Below, piece after piece: positions 55,527 through 64,000 of a stretch of 64,000 nucleotides of DNA. The position numbers were made by a program, and so were the translations under genes. The notes under the pieces were generated by a model that saw only the letters and a list, made by a program, of their open reading frames with translations, was not told where the DNA came from and searched no databases. This stretch comes from an uncultured Pseudohongiella sp. (GTDB lineage: Bacteria; Pseudomonadota; Gammaproteobacteria; Pseudomonadales; Pseudohongiellaceae). Every line of letters starts with the position of its first letter. Position 1 is the stretch's first letter. The stretch lies in assembly GCA_951812965.1 (NCBI GenBank), contig OX638341.1, forward strand, positions 2,462,438-2,526,437. Reading direction: 5' to 3'.

Positions 55527-57644
55527 ATGACTACTTTCACACCGATATTTTCACCCCTCCGGGCCGCGGCACTTCTTTCCGGCCTGATGCTGTCCTCCTG
55601 GGCAGTTGCCCAGGATTACGCCGCCGCGGTGGACGAAGCCCGCCTGGTTGGCGCGGACGCCGAACCCGGCGCCTGGATGTCCTATGGCAGAACCTACGAC
55701 GAGCAGCGTTACAGCCCGCTTGAGCTGATCGACCGGAACAACGTCGATCAACTCGGCCTGGCCTGGTATGCCGAGGTAGACACGAGTCGGGGCCAGGAGG
55801 CCACGCCCATCGTGGTCGATGGCGCGCTTTATGTCTCGACCGCCTGGAGCATGGTGTACGCCTTTGACGTCGAAAGTGGCGAACAACTCTGGAAATACGA
55901 TCCTGATGTCGATCGTGAAAAGGGCCGCGACGCCTGTTGCGACGTGGTCAATCGCGGCGTTGCCGTGTGGGACGGCAAGGTGTTCGTCGGCACCATCGAT
56001 GGCCGCCTGGTGGCGATCGATGCAAACGACGGCAGCCTGGCATGGGAAACCATGACCACGGACCCGGCCTTGCCGTATACGATCACGGGCGCTCCGCGCG
56101 TCATCAAGGGCCTGGTCATGATCGGCAACGGCGGTGCGGAATACGGCGTGCGCGGCTACGTGACCGCCTATGACGCTGACAGCGGCGAGCAGGCATGGCG
56201 CTTCTACACGGTGCCCGGCAATCCGGCGGACGGCTACGAAAGTGACGTGATGACCGCGGCGGCCAATACCTGGACCGGCGAATGGTGGAATCTCGGCGGG
56301 GGCGGCACGGTATGGGACTCCATGGCCTACGACGCCGAACTCGACCTGCTCTATATCGGCGTCGGCAACGGCTCGCCCTGGAACCAGACCTTGCGCAGCC
56401 CCGATGGCGGCGACAATCTGTTTCTTACTTCCATCGTTGCGCTGGATCCGGATGACGGCAGCTATCGCTGGCACTATCAGACCGTGCCGGCGGAAACCTG
56501 GGATTACACCGCGACCCAGCACATCATGCTCGCGGACCTTGAAATCGGCGGCGAGACTCGCCGGGTAGTGATGCAGGCGCCGAAGAACGGCTTCTTCTAC
56601 GTGCTCGACGCGGCTACCGGCGAGTTCATCTCGGGCGAACCTTATACCCCGGTCAACTGGGCCAGCCACATCGACCCGGAGACCGGCCGCCCGGTCGAAA
56701 TGCCCGAAGCGCGTTACGACCGCACCGGGCAGCCGGCCCTGGTCATGCCCGGCCCCCTGGGCGGGCACAACTGGTATCCAATGGCTTTCAGCCAGCGCAC
56801 CAATCTGGTTTACATTCCGGTGACGGAAAACTTCCTGGGCTATGTCAGCGACGCCGAATTCATCGTCGATCCGGAAGGCTGGAATACCGGGATCGATTTC
56901 GGCCGCGGCATCACTTTCATGCTGGGCCTGACCGACGCGCCGGCGAACGCAGCTTTGCTCAAGGCCTGGGATCCGGTAGCGCAGGAGGAAGTCTGGCGCG
57001 TGATGCATCCGGGCGGATCGAGCGCCGCCGGCGTGCTGGCGACAGCGGGCGGTCTGGTGTTCCAGGGTAATCGGTCCGGCGAATTCGCGGCCTTTAACGA
57101 CGAGACCGGCGAGCTGCTCTGGTCGACCCTGACCCAGGCGGGCGTCATGGCCGCACCGTCGACCTTCATGGTCGGCGACGAGCAATACGTCGCCCAACTG
57201 GTAGGTTCTCCCGCCTTGCCGGGAGAGGGACCGGGTGCGGCGGTAGCGACCACGGACCTTTCCACCAACAATTCACGCCTGCTGGTCTACCGCATCGGCG
57301 GGGACGCTTCCTTGCCGGAAATGCCTGATTTGGCGGATATCGAAGCGGCGCCGGTGGAAGTGCCCCAGACCGACGCTTCCAATGAAATGATCGCCCAGGG
57401 CGAATCCGCCTACAATCGCAATTGCAGTGTGTGTCATGGCCCGTTCGCGGTCTCGATCCGGCTCGACACTTATCCCGACTTGCGCATGAGCGGCATACTC
57501 GGTGACGCCGAGGCCTGGCATGGCGTGGTAATGGAAGGCGACATGGCCGATTCGGGCATGGCCTCCTGGGCGTCGATACTCGACGATTCCGATGCCGAGG
57601 CAATCCGGGCCTTCGTTATCACTATGGCGAACCTGGGGCTGTAG
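55527..57644 (+). CDS. PQQ-dependent quinohaemoprotein alcohol dehydrogenase
   Basis: A 705-residue periplasmic enzyme. Signal peptide (LRAAALLSGLMLSSWAVAQ), then an eight-bladed PQQ propeller with the vicinal-cysteine motif (GRDACCDVVNRGVAVW), substrate-site repeats AFDVESGEQLWKYDP and TWDYTATQHIML, and a C-terminal cytochrome c domain with NRNCSVCHGP (haem CxxCH) and a distal Met (YPDLRMSG). It oxidises alcohols and passes electrons to cytochromes. ATG 55527 gives the correct signal. The family is quinohaemoprotein type II/III; the substrate is unknown. Confidence 0.9.
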   Translation: MTTFTPIFSPLRAAALLSGLMLSSWAVAQDYAAAVDEARLVGADAEPGAWMSYGRTYDEQRYSPLELIDRNNVDQLGLAWYAEVDTSRGQEATPIVVDGALYVSTAWSMVYAFDVESGEQLWKYDPDVDREKGRDACCDVVNRGVAVWDGKVFVGTIDGRLVAIDANDGSLAWETMTTDPALPYTITGAPRVIKGLVMIGNGGAEYGVRGYVTAYDADSGEQAWRFYTVPGNPADGYESDVMTAAANTWTGEWWNLGGGGTVWDSMAYDAELDLLYIGVGNGSPWNQTLRSPDGGDNLFLTSIVALDPDDGSYRWHYQTVPAETWDYTATQHIMLADLEIGGETRRVVMQAPKNGFFYVLDAATGEFISGEPYTPVNWASHIDPETGRPVEMPEARYDRTGQPALVMPGPLGGHNWYPMAFSQRTNLVYIPVTENFLGYVSDAEFIVDPEGWNTGIDFGRGITFMLGLTDAPANAALLKAWDPVAQEEVWRVMHPGGSSAAGVLATAGGLVFQGNRSGEFAAFNDETGELLWSTLTQAGVMAAPSTFMVGDEQYVAQLVGSPALPGEGPGAAVATTDLSTNNSRLLVYRIGGDASLPEMPDLADIEAAPVEVPQTDASNEMIAQGESAYNRNCSVCHGPFAVSIRLDTYPDLRMSGILGDAEAWHGVVMEGDMADSGMASWASILDDSDAEAIRAFVITMANLGL

Positions 57645-57662
57645 TCGGGGCGGAGACTGACA

Positions 57663-59084
57663 TTGGAGGCTTACGAGCCGAACGCGTTATCGATCCTGCC
57701 GCCCTTGCTGGCGATCCTGCTCGCCATCGCCACGCGGCAGGTCGTCATTTCCCTGGGGATCGGCATCTGGGCGGGATTCTGCCTGTTGCATTCACTCGAC
57801 CCGCTGCGCGCCTTGCCCCTGGCGCTTGACGGCATCATCAATGTCTTTTCCGACCCGGGCGATACCCGGGTGCTCATTTTCACCTTGGTCATCGGTGGGC
57901 TGATCGCGACCATCGAACATGTGGGTGGCGTGCGTGGCTTCATTCGGCTGCTCGAAAGCAGCGAATGGGTGAACAACTCCTGGCGGGCGAAATGGCTGGC
58001 GTATTTCACCGGCATCGTCGTATTCGTCGAGTCGAATATCACCTTGCTCGTCGCCGGCTCGATTTCCCGGCCGCTATTCGACCATTACCGGATTTCCCGG
58101 GAGAAACTGGCCTATATCATCGATTCCACTTCGGCGCCGGTGTGCATATTGATTCCGCTGAACGCCTGGGGCGCCGTCGTGCTCGGCCTGCTGGCCTCGT
58201 CGGAGATCGAGAATCCGGTCGAAGTCTTCATCACCGCGATACCGCTCAATTTCTATGCGCTGCTGGCGATTGTTTTCTGCGCTTTCGTGATCTGGCGCAA
58301 TCTCGATCTCGGGCCGATGCGCCAGGCCGAACAGCGCACCGCGGGCGGAGAATTGCTCTGGCCGAACGCCACGCCCATGGTCGATCCGTCGATTCTTGCG
58401 AGCCAGGAAGCTGCCGGCGAGGCCGACCGGGCGCGTTACATGATCGCGCCGATCGCGGTGATGGTGCTGAGCATGCCGCTTGCGCTGTATATCACCGGAG
58501 ACGGCGATATCACGGCGGGTTCGGGTTCGACCTCGGTACTCTGGGCCGTGCTGCTGGCGCTGGCCTGTTGCTGGCTGCTCGTGCTGTTCGACCGCCGCGG
58601 CAGTGTCGACGAGTTGATGCGGACGTTTTTGCGTGGGGCAGGGGGCTTGCTGCCGGTGGCGGTGATTCTGCTGTTCGCGCTGGCGCTGGGGGACGTGGCG
58701 AATCTGCTGGGAACGGGAACCTATGTGGCGCAATTGGCGCGAGAGGCGATCCCGCTTTCGCTGCTGTTGCCGCTGCTGTTCATTCTATCCGCCTTCATCG
58801 CCTTTTCCATCGGTTCGAGCTGGGGCACCTTCGCCATCATGATTCCGCTGGCGATGCAGATCGCGCTCTCACTCGACATCAATCCGGGATATTTCCTCGC
58901 GGCGGTACTGTCAGGGTCGATCTTCGGCGATCACGCCTCGCCGATCAGCGACACCACGGTAGTGGCCTCCATGGCTTCGGCTACCGATCATATCGATCAT
59001 GTTCGAACGCAATTGCCTTACGCGCTCACTTGCGCAGCACTGGCGACGCCGGCTTTCTTCCTGCTCGGGTTGATCGCTTTCTGA
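57663..59084 (+). CDS. NhaC-family Na+/H+ antiporter
   Basis: A 473-residue protein with about 11-12 membrane helices. The characteristic motif for NhaC-type antiporters is visible as SSWGTFAIMIPLAMQI, with GDHASPISDTTVVASM near the C-terminus and STSAPVCILIPLNAWG in the middle. The start is TTG 57663 with GGAG about 9 bases upstream. It may be cotranscribed with the quinoprotein gene (18 bases apart). Other ion specificities in the superfamily are possible. Confidence 0.85.
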   Translation: MEAYEPNALSILPPLLAILLAIATRQVVISLGIGIWAGFCLLHSLDPLRALPLALDGIINVFSDPGDTRVLIFTLVIGGLIATIEHVGGVRGFIRLLESSEWVNNSWRAKWLAYFTGIVVFVESNITLLVAGSISRPLFDHYRISREKLAYIIDSTSAPVCILIPLNAWGAVVLGLLASSEIENPVEVFITAIPLNFYALLAIVFCAFVIWRNLDLGPMRQAEQRTAGGELLWPNATPMVDPSILASQEAAGEADRARYMIAPIAVMVLSMPLALYITGDGDITAGSGSTSVLWAVLLALACCWLLVLFDRRGSVDELMRTFLRGAGGLLPVAVILLFALALGDVANLLGTGTYVAQLAREAIPLSLLLPLLFILSAFIAFSIGSSWGTFAIMIPLAMQIALSLDINPGYFLAAVLSGSIFGDHASPISDTTVVASMASATDHIDHVRTQLPYALTCAALATPAFFLLGLIAF

Positions 59085-59092
59085 CCGCCGGC

Positions 59093-59461
59093 TCAGCGGT
59101 CGGCCTTGTTCAGGATGGACTTGATCGTGAACGCGGCAACCATGTAGACCATCATCGCCATCGCCAGGGCGAACAATTCGAGTTGCCAGCGTGGATGGGC
59201 GGATGGATCGACGGCCCTGTGGGCGAGCACCAGCACGACCCATAACAACAGAAGCAGCAATGGCGCCAGCGCCGCCTTGCGCCAGATTCCGGTCCAGTAA
59301 CGATACGCCGCCAGCGGCAGATATACACTGGCCGCGGTTACCAGCAATACCAGTACCGTAAGGCCGCCGCCAACCGTAACCGTGCTTGCCGCGGACAATG
59401 CCGGAGAAAACGCGTATAGCCCAAGGCTTGCGGCAACAGTATTGCGGTATTGACGATGCAT
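59093..59461 (-). CDS. Uncharacterised small membrane protein
   Basis: A 122-residue protein with three hydrophobic helices (GGGLTVLVLLVTAASVYLPLA, ALAPLLLLLLWVVLVLA, LFALAMAMMVYMVAAFTI). ATG 59461 begins a basic N-terminus. No family is recognised. It lies between the antiporter and ppc genes on the opposite strand. Confidence 0.6.
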   Translation of the reverse strand: MHRQYRNTVAASLGLYAFSPALSAASTVTVGGGLTVLVLLVTAASVYLPLAAYRYWTGIWRKAALAPLLLLLLWVVLVLAHRAVDPSAHPRWQLELFALAMAMMVYMVAAFTIKSILNKADR

Positions 59462-59574
59462 TTTCAGACCTGGCTTGCGGTGCGCTATCATGCGCGGCGG
59501 CGCGGGTTCCGAGATATAGCACATCCCGGGGCAACCGGAAACCGCGAAACTTCCCTGACAATAACGGCGGCGGC

Positions 59575-62130
59575 GTGTCCATCCAGTCCATCGGCAAAGA
59601 TTATCGCAACCTGGTGGAGTTGAATTATCAACTCTACAACGGGCTGTTTCTCACTTTGCCGCTCGATGCCGTGCAACAGACCGGCGTACTCCTGCCGCTG
59701 CTCGAAGAAGCCTGCCGCGACGGTCTCGCCGCCGGCGCCGACCCGGTGCGCATCGTCAGCGACTTTTTCGCATCCCATCGGCCCGAATTCGATGAGGAAG
59801 AGCAGGCCGCGTTTCTGTTCAAGGTCATCCAGTACGTTGAACGTCAAATCGTGCTCGTGGACGCGCTGGAAGACGCCGCTTTCGAAAAGATTCACGACAC
59901 TGTGCAAGGCAACGAGTTACACCGTCTGGCGGCCCGCGCCGGCGCCGACAAGTCGCAGGACGAATTGCTCGCCTTGCTGGATCGATTCGGGGCCAGGGTT
60001 ACGCTGACCGCCCATCCCACGCAGTTCTATCCTGGGCCGGTGCTCGCGATCATTACGGATCTGACCGACGCGATCCGCCAGCAGAACATCAGCCGCTCGC
60101 GCAACTTGTTGCAGCAATTGGGTAATACGCCTTTCTTCAACAAGAAGAAGCCGACGCCCCTCGATGAGGCCGTCAATTTGGGCTGGTATCTCGGCAACAT
60201 TTTTTATCCAGCCATCGGACGCATTCACGACAAGCTTGCCGAACAGCTCATTGGCGAATATCAGCCGAATCCCCGATTACTGAGCGTGGGTTTCTGGCCG
60301 GGTGGCGATCGTGACGGCAACCCGCTGGTAACTGCGGCGATCACGAGTGAAGTTGCAGGCAAATTACGTGATCTCGTCATTTCCTGCTATCACCAGGATA
60401 TTCGCGGGTTGAAACGCAGGCTCAGTTTCGCGGGGGTTTACGAGCGCCTGGAACAGATCGAGAGTCGCCTGCATCGCGAGCTCGTGAATGAACTCGATGC
60501 CGCCTATCCCGCGGCGGAACAACTCGTGTCCGAACTGGAAGAAATTCGCCGAGTGCTGATCGAGGACTATCAATCGCTATATCTGAATTTGCTCGATTCC
60601 TTTCTGCTCAAGGTCAGAACTTTCGGTTTTCATTTCGCCAGTCTCGATATCCGGCAGGATTCGAGGGTGCTCGCGGCCAGTCTCGGGCAGGCGGTTAAAC
60701 AAAACCCGGCGCTGTTTCCGGCGGATTTCGAGGCGCTGGAATATGCGGAAAAAGTCGATTTCCTGTTGCGTTTCGACAGTGAAATCGAGTGGACGGAAGC
60801 CTCGGACGCGATGTTCGCCGATACCATGGATTCGCTCGTCCGGATGCGCGATATTCAGCGAAGCAACGGTGAACTGGCCTGTCATCGCTACATCATCAGC
60901 AATTGCCGCGGACCGCTGGACGTGGCGAGCTTGCTGGCGCTGCTGCGTGGCGCCGGCTACGCCGAACCCGCGGTCGATATCGTGCCCCTGTTCGAGACTA
61001 TCGCCGATCTCGACCAGGCCGGCGAGATTATGCGCGGCTTGTATGGCGATCCGCGTTATCGCGAGCACGTGCGTCGGCGCGATTGCCGGCAGACCGTCAT
61101 GCTCGGCTTTTCCGATGGCACCAAGGATGGCGGCTATGTAACCGCGAATTGGTCGATCTTCAAATCCAAGGAAGACATCACCCGGGTTTCGCGGGCCGCG
61201 GGCGTCGAAGTGGCTTTCTTCGACGGACGCGGCGGCCCGCCGGCGCGAGGTGGCGGCAATACCTACCAGTTTTATGCGGCGCTAGGCAAAACCATTGAAA
61301 GCAACCAGATCCAGTTGACCGTGCAAGGCCAGACCATCAGTTCCCATTACGGCACCCAGGACGCCGCGGAACACAATCTGCGGCAGTTGCTGGCCGCGGG
61401 GCTCGAAAATAATCTGTATGACCGGGCGGAACGGGAATTCGATTCGCGGCAGCGCGATTTGCTGGAGCAATTGTCAAACATCAGTTTTGATCACTATCAG
61501 CGATTCAAGTCACACCCCCAATTTCTGCCTTACTTGCAACAAATGAGCACGATGAGCTATTACGGCCAGTCGAACATCGCCAGCCGGCCTCCGCGCCGCG
61601 GAGGCGAGGAAGATTTCGAAAACCTGCGCGCGATTCCCTTCGTCGGGGCATGGGGGCAGCTCGGACAGAACGTGCCGGGTTTCTATGGTCTGGGGACCGC
61701 TCTCAGGCAACTGGCGGATGCCGGCCGCCTCGCGGATCTGAAGGAACTGTATCAGCGCAACCGATTTTTCCGCACGCTGATCGGCAACAGCATGCAGAGC
61801 ATGAGCAAGGCAAATTTCGAACTGACGACCTACATGGCCGAACATCCCAGATTCGGCGAGTTCTGGCGCCTGATCCACAACGAATTCAAGCTGAGCCGCG
61901 AAATGGTGCTGCAAATCTCCGGCCAGCGAAAACTGCTCGAAGACAATCCCGCCAGCCGCCTCAGTATCGAATTGCGCCAGCGCATCGTGCTGCCCTTGCT
62001 CGTCATCCAGCAATTCGCCTTCATGCGGATCAACCGCGACGGCCTGAAGAAATCCGACCGCTCCCGTTACGAAAAAATGATAGTCCGCTGCATGTTCGGC
62101 AACATCAACGCCTCCCGAAACTCGGCTTGA
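59575..62130 (+). CDS. ppc: Phosphoenolpyruvate carboxylase, divergent type
   Basis: An 851-residue enzyme that makes oxaloacetate from PEP and bicarbonate. Core motifs are recognisable but altered: LTAHPTQF (usually LTAHPTE), FWPGGDRDGNP, MLGFSDGTKDGGYVTANW, FFDGRGGPPARGG (usually HGRGGxxGRGG, so the His is Asp here), and FVGAWGQLGQNVPGFYGLG. This pattern matches a divergent PEPC branch that I associate with Bacteroidetes, from memory. GTG 59575 begins the family-like segment SIQSIGKDYRNLVELNY; the frame is open upstream to 59386. It is shorter than E. coli Ppc (about 883). Confidence 0.87.
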   Translation: MSIQSIGKDYRNLVELNYQLYNGLFLTLPLDAVQQTGVLLPLLEEACRDGLAAGADPVRIVSDFFASHRPEFDEEEQAAFLFKVIQYVERQIVLVDALEDAAFEKIHDTVQGNELHRLAARAGADKSQDELLALLDRFGARVTLTAHPTQFYPGPVLAIITDLTDAIRQQNISRSRNLLQQLGNTPFFNKKKPTPLDEAVNLGWYLGNIFYPAIGRIHDKLAEQLIGEYQPNPRLLSVGFWPGGDRDGNPLVTAAITSEVAGKLRDLVISCYHQDIRGLKRRLSFAGVYERLEQIESRLHRELVNELDAAYPAAEQLVSELEEIRRVLIEDYQSLYLNLLDSFLLKVRTFGFHFASLDIRQDSRVLAASLGQAVKQNPALFPADFEALEYAEKVDFLLRFDSEIEWTEASDAMFADTMDSLVRMRDIQRSNGELACHRYIISNCRGPLDVASLLALLRGAGYAEPAVDIVPLFETIADLDQAGEIMRGLYGDPRYREHVRRRDCRQTVMLGFSDGTKDGGYVTANWSIFKSKEDITRVSRAAGVEVAFFDGRGGPPARGGGNTYQFYAALGKTIESNQIQLTVQGQTISSHYGTQDAAEHNLRQLLAAGLENNLYDRAEREFDSRQRDLLEQLSNISFDHYQRFKSHPQFLPYLQQMSTMSYYGQSNIASRPPRRGGEEDFENLRAIPFVGAWGQLGQNVPGFYGLGTALRQLADAGRLADLKELYQRNRFFRTLIGNSMQSMSKANFELTTYMAEHPRFGEFWRLIHNEFKLSREMVLQISGQRKLLEDNPASRLSIELRQRIVLPLLVIQQFAFMRINRDGLKKSDRSRYEKMIVRCMFGNINASRNSA

Positions 62131-62139
62131 AGGGAAAAC

Positions 62140-62838
62140 ATGATTCTGAATCTGGAAGGTATGGTAAAAAAATTTCGCACCGAAGAAGTCGAAACCACGG
62201 CTCTTGATGAAGTCGATCTGAAAGTTGGCCGAGGCGAATTTGCTTGCATCATGGGCCCATCCGGCTGCGGCAAATCTACCCTGCTGCACATTCTCGGCCT
62301 CATAGATAATCCTGATAGCGGCAAGTACTGGTTTCTGGATGAGGAAGTATCCTCTTATACCGAACGACAACGTGCCAATCTACGAAAGCAGAATATTGGT
62401 TTCGTTTTTCAGAGTTTCAATCTGATTGATGAACTCACCGTATATGAAAACGTTGAGTTGCCACTTGTCTATACCAGGATTCAATCGGCGGAACGCAAGC
62501 GAAAAGTGGAAGCCGTACTGGAAAAAATGAATATGACCCATCGCAGGAATCACTTTCCCCAGCAGTTGTCCGGTGGTCAGCAACAACGAACTGCGGTCGC
62601 TCGCGCAATTATCAATCAGCCCAGTTTGATACTTGCCGACGAACCCACAGGCAATCTCGATAGCGAACATGGCAAGGAAGTTATGAAGCTCCTGGCCGGA
62701 TTGAATGAGGAAGGCACGACCATCGTTATGGTTACTCACTCTCCGGAAGACGCGGCCGTCGGCAAACGCATCGTGCAGATGCTGGATGGAAGAATTATCA
62801 GCGATGGCGAGAATACGGAGAGAACCGTATTTGCTTGA
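62140..62838 (+). CDS. ABC transporter ATPase of the MacB/LolD type
   Basis: A 232-residue ATPase: Walker A GPSGCGKSTLLHIL, Q-loop FVFQSFNLIDELTVYENV, signature LSGGQQQRTAVARAI, Walker [15 protein letters not shown]-loop VMVTHSPEDAA. It belongs to the subgroup that works with FtsX-like permeases and a HlyD-type adaptor. ATG 62140 starts 9 bases after ppc. The adaptor gene follows 30 bases later. Confidence 0.9.
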   Translation: MILNLEGMVKKFRTEEVETTALDEVDLKVGRGEFACIMGPSGCGKSTLLHILGLIDNPDSGKYWFLDEEVSSYTERQRANLRKQNIGFVFQSFNLIDELTVYENVELPLVYTRIQSAERKRKVEAVLEKMNMTHRRNHFPQQLSGGQQQRTAVARAIINQPSLILADEPTGNLDSEHGKEVMKLLAGLNEEGTTIVMVTHSPEDAAVGKRIVQMLDGRIISDGENTERTVFA

Positions 62839-62868
62839 TCCCGTTGCAAGAACGTGTAAATTATTGAT

Positions 62869-64000
62869 ATGGCTATGGATAAAGCGATAGAGAAGAAAAA
62901 ACTCGCGATTTGGCAGTGGGCGTTGATCGTCACGCTGATCGCGGCTGCCGGTTGGTATCTCTACCAGTTATTGTCGGATGCATCCATTCGCACCTATCGT
63001 GTGCCCCTGGAGCAACTCATCATATCGGATGTTGAATACGGCGCCTTCGAAGACCTGATTCCGATCCGTGGCACGATCCAGCCTTTCCAATCCGTATTTC
63101 TCGACGCTGTAATCGGCGGTGTCGTCGAAGAAGTGTTCGTGGAGGAGGGTGGTTTCGTCGAAGCAGGCACGCCACTCGTGCAATTGACCAACACCTCGGT
63201 CCGATTGAATGCGGCTCAGGCCGATGCGGGAACGACGGAACAACTGAATTTCCTGAACAATCTGACGACCGGATTCGAGTATTCCAGGCTGGACACCGAA
63301 CGCCAGATTATAGACACGGAATATCGCATTATCACCTTGAAGCGCCAGAAGGAGCGTTACGAAAGATTGATCGACGACAGCCTGATTTCGGAGGAAGAGT
63401 ACGAAGCGATTATCGATGAGTTGGTGTATCAGGAGAAAGTTCTCGCCAATTTGAAGGCATCTCAACAAGTGCAAAATGAAGAACGGGAAGTTCGACTCAC
63501 TCAGATACAGGAACAGATCGCAATGCTGGAGGAAAATCTGCAAATCTCCCAGACCAGCTTCGATAGCTTACTCGTGCGGGCGCCTATTTCCGGACAACTC
63601 ACATCATTTCCGGTAGAAATCGGTGAGAGTAAACAGAACGGCCAGCGCCTGGGGCAGATCGATGTGATCGACCAGTACAAGGTAGTGGCTCAAATCGATG
63701 AGTACTACGTGTCACGAGTGATCGCCGGACAGGATGCGACCTTCAGTCTGGCAGGTGTCGAATTCGGCGCCAGCGTGGCAAAGGTATATCCGGAAATAAC
63801 CGATGGGACCTTCGAGGTCGACTTGATATTCCAGGGCATGTCGCCGACTAACCTCCGCCGTGGTCAGACCCTGCAAATGGAACTCACTTTGGGCAATCCC
63901 GTGGAGTCCCTGTTACTGCCATTGGGCGGCTTTATCCAGGATACCGGGGGCAACTGGGTCTTCGTTCTCGACGCCAACGGAGAATTTGCCACACGCCGGG
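62869..64000 (+). CDS. HlyD/MacA-type periplasmic adaptor protein (3' end outside window)
   Basis: At least 377 residues. An N-terminal membrane anchor (LAIWQWALIVTLIAAAGWYLYQLL) is followed by a lipoyl-like segment (GTIQPFQSVFLDAVIGGVVEEVFVEEGGFVEAGTPLVQL), a helical hairpin (about residues 125-215) and beta domains with SLLVRAPISGQLTSFPVEIGE. It would link the ABC transporter to an outer-membrane channel. The gene is cut by the window end; the matching permease should lie beyond it. Confidence 0.88.
   Translation, partial: MAMDKAIEKKKLAIWQWALIVTLIAAAGWYLYQLLSDASIRTYRVPLEQLIISDVEYGAFEDLIPIRGTIQPFQSVFLDAVIGGVVEEVFVEEGGFVEAGTPLVQLTNTSVRLNAAQADAGTTEQLNFLNNLTTGFEYSRLDTERQIIDTEYRIITLKRQKERYERLIDDSLISEEEYEAIIDELVYQEKVLANLKASQQVQNEEREVRLTQIQEQIAMLEENLQISQTSFDSLLVRAPISGQLTSFPVEIGESKQNGQRLGQIDVIDQYKVVAQIDEYYVSRVIAGQDATFSLAGVEFGASVAKVYPEITDGTFEVDLIFQGMSPTNLRRGQTLQMELTLGNPVESLLLPLGGFIQDTGGNWVFVLDANGEFATRR

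Overview
The window looks like the chromosome of a Gram-negative gammaproteobacterium. The left 14.7 kb has envelope and housekeeping genes in an order familiar from that class: HU, lolC-lolD-lolE, comEC, exbB-exbD, msbA-lpxK, trm112-kdsB-murB, uvrC-pgsA, then tRNA-Gly(GCC) and tRNA-Cys(GCA). In E. coli pgsA is followed by glyW-cysT-leuZ. Here the matching third tRNA, tRNA-Leu(UAA), lies about 38 kb further on at 52626, so positions 14754-52625 read as an accessory region inserted inside, or grown within, a conserved tRNA array. The species cannot be named from the sequence.

The accessory region falls into blocks. (1) 14.8-18.1 kb: an AT-rich KAP-type P-loop NTPase with membrane segments. (2) 18.2-27.2 kb: one broken and two nearly identical REP-associated (HUH) transposase elements. 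The two complete copies have matching 13-bp ends and bracket an uncharacterised set of genes: a polytopic membrane protein, a lipoprotein, a helical protein and a DUF900-type alpha/beta hydrolase. Remnants of two other transposons lie beside them. (3) 27.2-34.5 kb: a type I restriction-modification locus on the minus strand, in which HsdM is fused in frame to a VapC-like PIN domain and followed by an overlapping antitoxin-like small gene, then hsdS and hsdR. (4) 35.0-37.5 kb: a TIR/STAND-like/TPR protein. (5) 37.8-47.6 kb: a repeatedly duplicated cassette of an ADP-ribosylglycohydrolase-like gene plus a short coiled-coil membrane protein (DUF1640-like), interleaved with a helicase IV-like gene, a HAD phosphatase, an XRE/BrnT remnant, a DUF805 protein and a FitAB-type toxin-antitoxin pair. 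(6) 47.8-52.5 kb: an SRAP (YedK) gene, then a zinc-uptake module (TonB receptor, small His-rich exported protein, MerC-like protein, Zur) around a Zur-like operator, then a duplicated 3' end of the SRAP gene.

Right of tRNA-Leu the sequence returns to GC-rich, ordinary chromosome: a tryptophan-2,3-dioxygenase-like/SnoaL fusion, a Tat-exported HD protein, a quinohaemoprotein dehydrogenase, an NhaC-type antiporter, a divergent PEP carboxylase, and the start of an ABC/HlyD export operon cut by the window end.

The strongest candidates for something undescribed are the HsdM-PIN fusion with its overlapping antitoxin-like ORF, the amplified ADP-ribosylglycohydrolase/DUF1640 cassettes, and the four-gene set between the two transposase elements. 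All functions are read from motifs by eye; no database search was run.
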